Program-made: the position numbers and the translations under genes
Shown: piece after piece, positions 10,703-19,146 of the stretch
Numbering within the stretch: the first letter of the stretch is position 1
Layout: every line of letters starts with the position of its first letter
Assembly: GCA_964035795.1 (NCBI GenBank)
Contig: OZ038324.1
Location: forward strand, 3,118,908 to 3,182,907
Direction of reading: 5' to 3'
DNA from: Pterobdella sp. o SKG-2022
Taxonomy: Eukaryota > Annelida > Clitellata > Hirudinida > Piscicolidae
Length of the DNA stretch: 64,000 nt
The notes under the pieces: model-generated
The model's input: the letters and a program-made list of their open reading frames with translations, nothing else
What the model was told of the DNA's origin: nothing
The model's database searches: none

Positions 10703-11518
10703 CTAGCTTGCAATCATCTCAAAATTAGTTATAGTTTTGAGATCTTTGAAATCGCAGATACTTTTAAGAAGTATTTTAGGTTTTTTAGGATGTTGTAAAA
10801 GTCCGAAAACAAGAGGTTTGTCGACAATCTTTTTCTCGGATGACTCCGCTGAAGATGAAGAGTCAACAGAACACGAAGGTGTACTGCATATGTTCTTATC
10901 GTTACAACAGCAACAGGAGATGTACTGCAGAGCCAGTCTGGGGTCGAATCGGTCGTTGGTGATGTTTCTGACTGGCAGAGCCACCTGCATCACTTGAGAT
11001 TCGTCGCAATATGAGATTCTGGGCTTTTGATCAATCATTTCAATTTCTGTATAGTTATCCAGAGGTATTTCAGTTACTTTATATTTCCCTCCATTTGATT
11101 CCTTCACTAGCTTATTATAATGCTCGAAAAAACTTATGGGAAAATGCTGATTATTGGGTTGCAAGATGTGTGCTACTGTTTCTCGAGGGCCTTCTATGCT
11201 GCATAAAAAGGTGGAGTCGATGGATCTCTGAAGTAAATGGGCAGTGGGCTTGTAGGGGTAGATTGGGTAGCATTCAAAGGCGACCATTTGATTGCTGTTA
11301 CAGTTGAAATTGACTTCTTCCGTTTCGTCTCTTTCAAAATCACTTTTGAAAGAGTTCAAAGAAAATTTCCCGAAATTTGTGTCTTCAGTAAGGTTCTTAG
11401 GAGTTTGGAGTTTCGGTTTATTTTTTATTTCGCCATTTTTTTTTTTTCTTAGTGATTTTTTGAGAGTTGTTAATTCCACGTTTTTGAAACGGAAAAAAGG
11501 CAAATTAATAAATATCAT
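10703..11518 (-). CDS. 271-aa protein with C4 Cys motif, unknown
   Basis: I do not recognise this gene. The reading frame opens at a TTG (11542), but the first ATG is 11518..11516 (MIFINLPFF), used here as start. A lysine-rich N-terminal part (KKSLRKKKNGEIKNK) is followed by a region of normal composition (FECYPIYPYKPTAHLLQRS, FFEHYNKLVKES) and a short Cys run ISCCCCNDKNICSTPSC near residue 210, then a Ser/Glu stretch. The varied composition makes a chance ORF unlikely. An upstream exon cannot be excluded. It shares Cys runs and strand with its neighbours. Confidence 0.6.
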   Translation of the reverse strand: MIFINLPFFRFKNVELTTLKKSLRKKKNGEIKNKPKLQTPKNLTEDTNFGKFSLNSFKSDFERDETEEVNFNCNSNQMVAFECYPIYPYKPTAHLLQRSIDSTFLCSIEGPRETVAHILQPNNQHFPISFFEHYNKLVKESNGGKYKVTEIPLDNYTEIEMIDQKPRISYCDESQVMQVALPVRNITNDRFDPRLALQYISCCCCNDKNICSTPSCSVDSSSSAESSEKKIVDKPLVFGLLQHPKKPKILLKSICDFKDLKTITNFEMIAS

Positions 11519-11780
11519 TTTTAAAAATTTTTCAAATTTCAAACTTAGTAAAATAGGTTCTTAATTTTTGGTTTAACTCTTTTTTTAATTTTAAATATTC
11601 TGTTTGTTATTTTTTTGCAGACGTTAATATTAATTTCCAAAGACAATCAATTTTTAATAATTTAAAAAAAAAAAAACAGTTGTTTTTTTTATTGAAAATT
11701 TTATGATAGTCATTTTTTATAGCATGGTTTTTGAAGGCAATTTTTTCGAAGCTTTCAGTCGATTTTGTCTGTTTGTAACA

Positions 11781-12149
11781 CTAATAATATTTGTTATAAC
11801 CATGAAAATTAGGATAGAAGACGTTTTGCGGGTTGTTATAGCTCATGTTATACATTGGTTGATACATGCGTTGATGTTGTTGTTGTTGTTGTTGCTGTTG
11901 TTGATGTTGTTGTTGTTGTTGTTTCATGTATGATGACATTCTGCCACACGTACAACACCCTTCACAACATCCACATCGGGGACAGACTTTACAACCCTGA
12001 CATCCACATTTGCAGCAAGTTCCATAGTCCCTACTGCACGGCTTGTTTTGGCTGTGGTTTCCGTAAAAGTAGTAACCGTTTCCATAACTGCAGTTCTGGT
12101 TTGTGTTCAAAGCAGAAAAGTCGATAATGTTTGTCTTGTTGCAAGCCAT
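11781..12149 (-). CDS. Cys-rich and Gln/His-rich small protein, 122 aa
   Basis: Starts at ATG 12149..12147 (MACNKTNIIDF). Residues about 40-70 are packed with Cys in CxC and CC spacing (CCKCGCQGCKVCPRCGCCEGCC). A Gln/His tract encoded by a CAA/CAG microsatellite follows, then a Tyr/Asn/Pro-rich end (NVFYPNFHGYNKYY). The Cys spacing resembles metal-binding or disulphide-crosslinked structural proteins; no signal peptide is visible, so an intracellular role (for example in a sperm or cytoskeletal structure) is possible but unproven. Metallothionein is an alternative for the Cys block, although the Gln and Tyr parts do not fit. Confidence 0.6.
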   Translation of the reverse strand: MACNKTNIIDFSALNTNQNCSYGNGYYFYGNHSQNKPCSRDYGTCCKCGCQGCKVCPRCGCCEGCCTCGRMSSYMKQQQQQHQQQQQQQQQHQRMYQPMYNMSYNNPQNVFYPNFHGYNKYY

Positions 12150-13595
12150 TTTTAAAAATTTTTTTGCTTTTTAGTTTTTATTTTTCAAGCCGTTACGACT
12201 TATATTTTGATAAACGCAATGTAAGATCTGACGTGCCTTTATAAACGTATAAAAGCGCTTATTTTTAATAAATATTTTTTATAAAATCTTTAAATTTAAA
12301 AATTATTAAAATTTTTTCTGAATTTTTAATTGATATAAAAAATTTAAGCTTTGAAAATTTTATTCAACTAAAAAATTCTTTTCTAATTCAAAATGATTTG
12401 AACTTTTGAAATCGTTCATACACTATACGAGGTAACGGTTTAATCACTGAATTTATTCAAAAAAGTTTAAAAAAAACCTAGCATCAACTTTTTAAAGTTA
12501 CAATTGAAATTATATATTACCAATCTGATTTTCGTCAAAATCAGCTGTGATATCATGTTGCTATCCCATGAACATCCACAAGTACAATAATGATCTTTTA
12601 AGACTTTTTCCAAGGACCACAGTAAAATGAGTATTATTTCAGAACACTAGTTAGCTTATTAAGATAAAAAGCTTTTCGTAATCAAAGTAAACTTTTCAAG
12701 TTGTTTTATAGAGTTCATATATGCTTTATTGAGCGTAAATCTTACAGCCTGTTTCAGTGTTAAACCACAAGAGCGTTCAAACTTCTTCATTAGATGGGTC
12801 ATATATTCATAGAAACACACTAATTTGCATGAAATACTTTTAGTTTCTTGTGGTTTCTTTGTTGTTTCCCATAAAAAGTATAATATACATAAAATCTTTG
12901 TGGAATTTCTGGTAGGAACCCTGCTGTTATGATAATATTTTAACCTTGTATTTTCTATTTGTGTAGCGACTTTAAATGGCGTTCATAATCGTTGGAACTT
13001 TTTGTTAACTGAGATAGAGCTAATGAAGGTGAAAAGCTGGTTGTGGGAGGCTTGTATAGAAGATTGCATTGAACCAATTGTTGTATTTTTATTTTGGTGG
13101 ATGTCTAGCTTGAAGAGGGTCCAATCAAAGTTACTATCACATTTTTTGTGATTTCTGGAGTTTTTGAAGTTTATTCCAGTTTTTCTATATCAACAATTTC
13201 AAGCTTTTGTGGTCTGGATCGATGCTTTATAAGACATGAACTGTTCCTTTCGATTGATAACGGTTAAAATTTTTTCCGTGCGAAAAACTTGCAATCAGTC
13301 GATCTAGTTTTTGATCGACTGAACTCTGATTTATGGATTTATGAAGTTATCGAAACGATGTAAATGTTTATTTAACGTTATTATCGAATGACGTTTTTGT
13401 TTTTTAAATTTTTTAACGGATTTTTTTTTGAATAAAATCATTTTAAAATCTTTATTGATAAAAAACACTAAAAATTGGTCAACTGTTCAACAAATCGTTC
13501 ACATTCTCTGCTTGGAAGTCGCTCCCTGTTCATTCTCGTTCTTTTGTTGCTTTCAGGATACTCGTAAAAATCAGTTGACGAGAAATAATGGGGAA
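12150..13595. other. 1.4-kb gap with nothing recognised
   Basis: AT-rich sequence between two Cys-rich ORFs. No ORF with protein-like composition, no SINE head and no RTE fragment was seen. It should hold the promoter of the 12149 gene and the 3' UTR of the 13997 gene. Confidence 0.5.
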
Positions 13596-13997
13596 TTAAC
13601 ATTTGCCGCAGTCACAACCACAACCGCAACAACTGCAACAGCATGGTGAGCAGCATGGCGCACAACATTTGACACAAGGAACACATCTAAGGCACGTACA
13701 GCACCTCACGCAGGGTGTGCAACAACAGCAAGGAGAGCAGCAGCATGGTCGACAGCAGGGAGCGCAACAGCATGGCTTGCAGCAAGGAGCACAGCAACAG
13801 GGTCTGCAGCAGGGAGCGCAACAGCAGCACTTGCATGGACAGCCGCAACCACACCCACACCCGCAACCACATCCGCAGCAGTTATTGTTCATGTTTGCTC
13901 GGATTTCTTCTTGCGATTCCAATCTTTCTTGTTTCTGGTTCTCCATTCTCTCAGTGTTGAAAATGTTTTCACTTGTGTTTTTGGTATACATTTTCAT
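13596..13997 (-). CDS. extreme Cys-rich protein (133 aa), CC-repeat type
   Basis: Starts at ATG 13997..13995. The first 38 residues are charged (KNTSENIFNTERMENQKQERLESQEE). The remaining about 95 are more than half cysteine: a (CG)n stretch, then repeats on the pattern CCxPCC (CCAPCCRPCC, CCAPCCKPCC), then CC pairs separated by Val/Leu/Pro. The repeat is regular at the codon level, indicating tandem expansion. Family knowledge: such Cys-Pro/Cys-Gly repeats occur in sperm-tail and keratin-associated structural proteins, where they are crosslinked. Here, lacking a signal peptide, a cytoplasmic structural protein is my inference. The + strand ORF 13603..14058 is the antisense shadow. Confidence 0.65.
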   Translation of the reverse strand: MKMYTKNTSENIFNTERMENQKQERLESQEEIRANMNNNCCGCGCGCGCGCGCPCKCCCCAPCCRPCCCAPCCKPCCCAPCCRPCCCSPCCCCTPCVRCCTCLRCVPCVKCCAPCCSPCCCSCCGCGCDCGKC

Positions 13998-15425
13998 TTT
14001 TTACTTTTTACTTTATTTTGAATTTTTTTGGGTTTTCAATTTTTCGTTGTTTTTTTGATGGTTTTTCTCTTATTTGTGAACGACGACGTCAAACGCTTTA
14101 GGTCATTAAAATTTCATAGAAAAAATATCCGAAAATTAATTATTAAAAAAACAAAATTTATTTTTATGTTTGAAATTCTTAATAAACATGCATACTCGAT
14201 AAAAAGTTCTTATATAGAAGCATATTCAAAAAACTTTCATGGATAAGAGAGCCGTTAAATAACTTTTAAACATGCTTTGAGCGAAATTCAATCGATTAAC
14301 ATACAAAGCTAGAAATGGAAGTTTCTAATGCTGAAGTGAAAGAAACACTTCAATTTTAAGCGAATGTAATATAATTAAAAACTTTGAAGTCGCTTGCATC
14401 GATGGTTTGCGACTGTAAAGATTGAAATAGATTTCAAAAGTTTTTGAATGAAATAAGATAAGATGAAACAGAACAGCTAAAAAATGTTGTGCGCAAACGA
14501 AAAAAAAAGTTTTATTTAACGAGTAAGCAATAGTTTAAAGTGATTTTTAAAAATCTCTAAGCATTTTTGTCGGCATAACTAACTAGCTGATTGGATTATT
14601 AATTATTATCGTGTAATAAATAAATAGCTATTTTTAAAATAATCTTCAAACATTATTTTTCTCAATAAAAACTCAGTTTATCGTTTTCGTGAAAAATAAG
14701 GCAAAACTCCACAAGAGTTGAACCAATGACAAAAACAAACAACATATTTGGCACAATAACGAGTAACAAACATATAGCAAGGTCGGAAAAAGAATAAAAA
14801 AAATCTCAAGTGATTTTTGAAGTAGCAACAAGAAAAAAAGTTGGAATAAGTAAGGCAATGGTAAAAAACTACAAAAATGAAATAGGAATGGATTTAAGAG
14901 TTAAATCGAGCATTTTCAACGATTTTTAACTGGAAAACTAAACTTTTCAATATCATATTGACCCGCACAAAAAAATGGATAGAAATGACAAAAGATGAAA
15001 ATTTTGATGGTTTGTTTCAAAATGCATTCCTTTACCTTTCTTAGTAAACAGTAATTCCACACGCACGCTTACGAACATGACTAAATAAAAATTCTCGAAT
15101 GCTCTAGAAAATGGTTGGTGCTATAAAGATTGGTTATAACGTTTTAAAATAGGAACTTCATATCATATGTGTATTCGTTATCAAGAGATCGTAAGAGAGA
15201 TAAAAGCTACGATGAAGTACTTTGTTTGATACATTTCTGATATCAGATTTCAATTTATAGTGAGAATGTTTGAAGGTTTTGGAACATTTATTAAATCATT
15301 TTGTAAATTTGAAATTAACAGTAATAACTTATTCATATATTTTATTAGAATGCTCATCATTAAATCGCTAAAGGTTTAAAAAATCGTTTGAATATCATGA
15401 AGTTTCTATATAACCCCTCTACGCC
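13998..15425. other. 1.4-kb gap with nothing recognised
   Basis: AT-rich DNA. The antisense hydrophobic ORF at 14673..14858 is short and biased by poly(T), so I do not count it. No repeat family from elsewhere in the window was recognised here. Confidence 0.5.
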
Positions 15426-15989
15426 TCAAAATGGCAAGTCACCACTAGAAAAGAAGCTTCTCTCTGGGGATTCATTGAAGTAGCATTTGTTGGAGTGGTT
15501 ATGATCAGCAACCACCTCACAAGGCTCCCCCAAAAAACATGGTTGTCTGCACCTCCTCCATCTGAACAGCCGTTTGGTTTTGGGAGGAGGAGGAGGGCAG
15601 CAGCAACAATAATATGGGCAACAACAACAACAATCGCAAGAGGAACTACAATATCCGCAATTGTTAACGTTGAAATGTGATCTTCCTTTTACCTGCCATT
15701 CATCTCCACAGTCATCAATGCTGTTACATTCACTAACGAAAGTGTTGAAATCTTTGAAAAAACTCCGGTCTGTAGCACAGCCATCACTTTTAATACAACC
15801 ACGTCTTTTACCACATTTCTTGCAAACATCAAATCCATTATCAAAATTGACATTTTTTTCGAATCTGGGTTCTTTGTTACAGCTTCTTTTCTCACAATTG
15901 AAACTCTTGGTGAAGTTGAAATCCTTGTCGAAGTAACGCAGAATGTCTTGGTCAAGAGCTTCATTTCTGGTGTGGTGCACTGCCTTCAA
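15426..15989 (-). CDS. Cys-rich ORF without its own ATG; likely 3' part of the upstream gene
   Basis: 187 codons from a TTG at 15989, with no in-frame ATG in the ORF. The frame stays open for 17 codons upstream to a TAG at 16043..16041, which ends the next ORF in the same frame. It therefore looks like the last exon (or a read-through part) of the gene covering 16041-17192. Composition: charged N-terminus (DQDILRYFDKDFNFTKS), CKKCGKRRGC, then a Cys block with five-Cys and four-Cys runs and five prolines, then RWRRCRQPCF and an ordinary end. Unknown function. Confidence 0.5.
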   Translation of the reverse strand: MKAVHHTRNEALDQDILRYFDKDFNFTKSFNCEKRSCNKEPRFEKNVNFDNGFDVCKKCGKRRGCIKSDGCATDRSFFKDFNTFVSECNSIDDCGDEWQVKGRSHFNVNNCGYCSSSCDCCCCCPYYCCCCPPPPPKTKRLFRWRRCRQPCFLGEPCEVVADHNHSNKCYFNESPERSFFSSGDLPF

Positions 15990-16040
15990 TGTGCTTAGAC
16001 CACAACTTGACCTTTCCTCGAAGTTTCCCCTGCTTGGTAA

Positions 16041-17192
16041 CTACAACATCACAAGTTCCATTAAATTATAATTTAAAGAAAAGTTATATAATCGAACCGA
16101 GAAGCGGTTGGAGTTGTTGGCCATTTGAGACTTGACGTCAGAACAGAAGGGCCTTTCTCGTGGCGATGCTAGCTTCACTGTTTTTTCTTGTTTTATTTCA
16201 GGGTAATTAATTATATTATTATTTTTGAAGTCATAAAGGGTTTTCTGCATTTCCATTCTTCTAAAGTTGATAATTATACTAGAGTTCTCTTTAAGACTCA
16301 AACTTTCCGGAAAGTTCTCATTCCTCAATGAATTGAAACTTTTTTCACTGTCAAATGATCTTTCGTATACATTTGCCATAATATCACTTTTGAACAGCAC
16401 TGAACCCTTGTTTTTCACATCCTCCAGCATTCGGCTGAATCTTTCTGCAGACCTACTGAAACAATTATTGAAGTTCTCTTCATGAGGGGCATGGTAAGGA
16501 GTGACAGGGTAGTTGAGGTAAGAGTGGTCGACTTTCCTTTCGTTATTTAGTGTGCTTTTTTTCATGTTCTTTATGCAACTTTTCATTTTTTTATGGTCTT
16601 TGTAGCATCTCACAAGCTCTTGATCGTTGGGGGTGAGGCGAGATTTTTTAAGATTTTTTTGCTTTTTTAAGCGATTTGAATTTGCAGATTTATTTTTTCC
16701 AAATTCTTCTGAAACAGTTTTTTGCCGATATTTATTTTTTAATTTTCGAATATATTTTTGAAATTCTTCATTTTTTAAAGCCTCTTTCAGTTCTAGTTTC
16801 AATTCTTCTTCATTTTCATTTTCTAACATTGATTTGATAAATTTTCGGAAAACTCTGTGTTTGGTTTTCTTTTCTTTTGATTTTTGTTTCAATTTTGTCA
16901 AACTATCTTTTGAATCATTTCCATAATTTTTATCGGCATTGGTGAGTGTTGAGTGGGCCAACTCTCGATTCTCATCAGTGCTTTTTTCACTATTCTTCTT
17001 ACTTTCTGCTGATGTTTTTGTTTTACCATTTCTATTAATTTCATCGTCAAGTTTTTTACATGTTTTTTTGGTATCTTTATTTTGACACACTTCCTCCAAG
17101 ATGTTATGCAAAAGTTCTTCACTTAGGATCATTGTGTCATATTCTTTTGTTTTTGTTTTGAATTTTTTACTTTTCACTTGAACGTGCGTCAA
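16041..17192 (-). CDS. Lys-rich charged protein segment, 383 codons, probable middle exon
   Basis: The ORF opens at a TTG (17192) and stops at TAG (16043..16041). It is dominated by Lys, Glu, Asn and Ser (KQKSKEKKTKHRVFRKF), with predicted helical charged stretches (NEEELKLELKEALKNEEF) and a less biased C-terminal half (SYLNYPVTPYHAPHEENF). I could not find a good initiating ATG at its front. An exon start at 17176, joined to 17342 of the ORF upstream, keeps the frame and creates an ATG codon at the junction, but the acceptor is poor. Unknown function. Confidence 0.5.
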   Translation of the reverse strand: MTHVQVKSKKFKTKTKEYDTMILSEELLHNILEEVCQNKDTKKTCKKLDDEINRNGKTKTSAESKKNSEKSTDENRELAHSTLTNADKNYGNDSKDSLTKLKQKSKEKKTKHRVFRKFIKSMLENENEEELKLELKEALKNEEFQKYIRKLKNKYRQKTVSEEFGKNKSANSNRLKKQKNLKKSRLTPNDQELVRCYKDHKKMKSCIKNMKKSTLNNERKVDHSYLNYPVTPYHAPHEENFNNCFSRSAERFSRMLEDVKNKGSVLFKSDIMANVYERSFDSEKSFNSLRNENFPESLSLKENSSIIINFRRMEMQKTLYDFKNNNIINYPEIKQEKTVKLASPRERPFCSDVKSQMANNSNRFSVRLYNFSLNYNLMELVML

Positions 17193-17327
17193 AAATAAAA
17201 TTTCAAATATTTTATTGAAACCCTGGATTTATCAGATTATGAATTTTTCTAAAATATTTTTAAAAAGGTTTAGTTTATTTTAATATTTAGAGATGTTTTA
17301 AACGAGCATGTTTAAGAGTCGCAACTC

Positions 17328-17969
17328 CTAGAACTTGATACTGTAGCGGTAGTCTGGCTTTTTGGAATAGCAAGGTCCGTGTGAGTTTTTGTCTTTGCAG
17401 TTATTGAAAGATCTTGGAAAACAAACGCAAGGCTTACAACAACAACAAATGTTATTACTACTACCAAAATTTAGCATACCACTGCCACAACCACCTCCAA
17501 AACCATTTCCGCAACCACCTCCACAACATCCAGAACAACCATCACAACAACCTTCCCAACCACTTTCACAGCCCCCTCCACAACAACCTCCAAAACCTCC
17601 GCAACAACCTCCATTCCCACCTCCACAACCACATCCACCTCCACTCCCCCCTCCAATCCTCCTTCCACTCCCACATCCACCTCCACAACCACTCCCACCT
17701 CCAAAACCATTCCCACCTCCAAAACCAATTCCCCCTCCACTCCCTTTGCCATCTATACAGACAAACCCACAACCACACGGGTTGCAACAGCTGCTCTGAC
17801 CAGAGAATGGTGGACAGCACCCTCTGTTTTCATGTTCATTTTCATCCAAAAAAGGAACGAACCTCTCTACCGTCAAATCTCTAGCTTGTCTGTCTTTAAC
17901 CTTGCAGGCCAGCATATCGAAGTAAGCCATGTCTCCCACATTCTTTAGGTTTTTTGGAGGATTTTTCAA
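17328..17969 (-). CDS. Gly/Cys-rich protein segment (GGGCG repeats), 213 codons
   Basis: The frame opens at TTG 17969, directly after a CAG-like acceptor (..GAAATAG) and a stop, so this is probably an internal exon of the gene starting at 18947; the phase (0) fits a donor GTATTT at 18110. First 60 residues are ordinary (DMAYFDMLACKVKDRQARDL), then CCPPFSGQSSCCNPCGCG and about 100 residues of GGGxG/GGCG repeats with paired Cys, then a KKPDYRYS end. On the + strand the repeat shows as a striking CCACCT/CCTCCA purine-poor tract. Unknown; a structural Gly/Cys protein by composition. Could be independent, starting at Met in DMAYF. Confidence 0.55.
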   Translation of the reverse strand: MKNPPKNLKNVGDMAYFDMLACKVKDRQARDLTVERFVPFLDENEHENRGCCPPFSGQSSCCNPCGCGFVCIDGKGSGGGIGFGGGNGFGGGSGCGGGCGSGRRIGGGSGGGCGCGGGNGGCCGGFGGCCGGGCESGWEGCCDGCSGCCGGGCGNGFGGGCGSGMLNFGSSNNICCCCKPCVCFPRSFNNCKDKNSHGPCYSKKPDYRYSIKF

Positions 17970-18043
17970 CTATTTCATAAATATTTCATAATATTAAGTT
18001 AAAATTCTACTTACAATTGTAAATTTAAAATTTATTTCGCAGC

Positions 18044-18110
18044 ATGTCATCGCTACATTAAATTTGTAGCAAGCGCTTTAAAATCTAAATAAAGGTGTTA
18101 TATAAAATAC
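18044..18110 (+). mobile_element. 3' tail of the SINE family (truncated copy)
   Basis: Carries the body/tail motif GCTACATTAAATTTGTAGCAAGCGCTTT and a TATAAAATACC end shared with copies at 900-985 and 8800-8875, but no tRNA-like head. It lies antisense to the minus-strand gene, at or just after a putative 5' splice site. Confidence 0.6.
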
Positions 18111-18947
18111 CAATTTAAATTTTAGAAATAAGAGTATAAATTGCAACGTAAAGTAAATAAGAACCAAAGGGTATTGGTAGCCGTTTGAGTTATTCAAGTC
18201 TTGTTCTTGCTCTTGCAAATGTTCTAGAGGGAAGGGTGAGGAGCACTCAAAAATGTTATTATTGTTGCAGCCCTCCACATCCCTTTCACTGTACAAGTAG
18301 TCTAACATGCTGTCAACTTTGTTACTTATGTGCTCACTACATTCTAAAAGTTGTCGGTTGCTTTCAAACAGATCTAGGTGTGAACAACGCGTTTTGAGAA
18401 TGCTTTCGACTTCTGAGCTGCATAAAGAACGGTGGCTCTTCTGTGGGCCTCTTTGGTCGTTTTGCTCCCTCATGCCACTCAAGTAGAAAAAACTCGACAG
18501 CTGCTTCTTTTTGGGTGAAGTTTCTGAAATTTTTTTAGAATCTTTGGAAGTTTTTTGCTTTTTGTGTTGTTTTTTTGTTTTGCGTCGTTTGTGTCTCACA
18601 TCTTTTGAATTTTCTTTATTATGGTTATTTGAAGCGTTGAGATAGGCGTGTATAAAAGACATCTTTTTTTCGTTTTCTTCTTGAAGTATCCGTTCAATTT
18701 CTTTGAGCTTTTCTGTATCTTCTTCAACGTCATCCAACTTAAATTCATCTTTTTTCTTGCAGTTTTTCAGCTTTTTATTAGCTAAGGCTTGTAAATTTTC
18801 TAAACTCACATTTTTCAGGTCTAATTCTTCCAATGGAACTTCTTTAAATGAAAAGTTTTTAGAAGGATTTAAGCTCAATTCTTGCAGCCGACCCACAAAC
18901 TCATCCTTCAAAATGTTAACTTCCCCACTGTCCATGTTAACAAGCAT
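18078..18947 (-). CDS. charged coiled-coil-like protein (exon 1 of the 18.9-15.4 kb gene?)
   Basis: ATG at 18947..18945 (MLVNMDSGEV). The N-terminal 80 residues are Leu/Glu-rich with regular Leu spacing (LEELDLKNVSLENLQALANKKL); next comes a helical EKLKEIERILQEENEKK, a Lys-rich basic block (KRRKTKKQHKKQKTSK) that could be a nuclear-localisation signal, and a Ser/Cys-containing C-terminal half. The last about 10 codons of the plain ORF are translated SINE tail in antisense, so the true exon more likely ends at 18111 (TTG then GTATTT) and splices to 17969. Unknown function. Confidence 0.6.
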   Translation of the reverse strand: MLVNMDSGEVNILKDEFVGRLQELSLNPSKNFSFKEVPLEELDLKNVSLENLQALANKKLKNCKKKDEFKLDDVEEDTEKLKEIERILQEENEKKMSFIHAYLNASNNHNKENSKDVRHKRRKTKKQHKKQKTSKDSKKISETSPKKKQLSSFFYLSGMREQNDQRGPQKSHRSLCSSEVESILKTRCSHLDLFESNRQLLECSEHISNKVDSMLDYLYSERDVEGCNNNNIFECSSPFPLEHLQEQEQDLNNSNGYQYPLVLIYFTLQFILLFLKFKLVFYITPLFRF

Positions 18948-19146
18948 CTTCACTATAAGATGACTTTGCTTTATAATATCCCAATGTTTATTGTGTTTTT
19001 TGTCCTTTAATTTTTATTTTTATTTGTTTATTGTGAAGTTTTTTACGTTGTGTTTAAAAATGAAAAGTATCTTTTTATTTAAAAGAATCAGAATTAAAAA
19101 TTTTTTTAACTTAATTACATTTTAAGCTTTAAAAGATGATCACGGT

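Noticed and set aside
13603..14058. Gln/His-rich + strand ORF opposite the Cys-rich gene
   Set aside because: CAG/CAA runs are simply the complement of TGC/TTG-type Cys codons; no better start or composition than the minus frame.
14673..14858. Hydrophobic 61-codon minus-strand ORF
   Set aside because: Short and produced by poly(T)/poly(A) composition; no neighbouring splice or start context.
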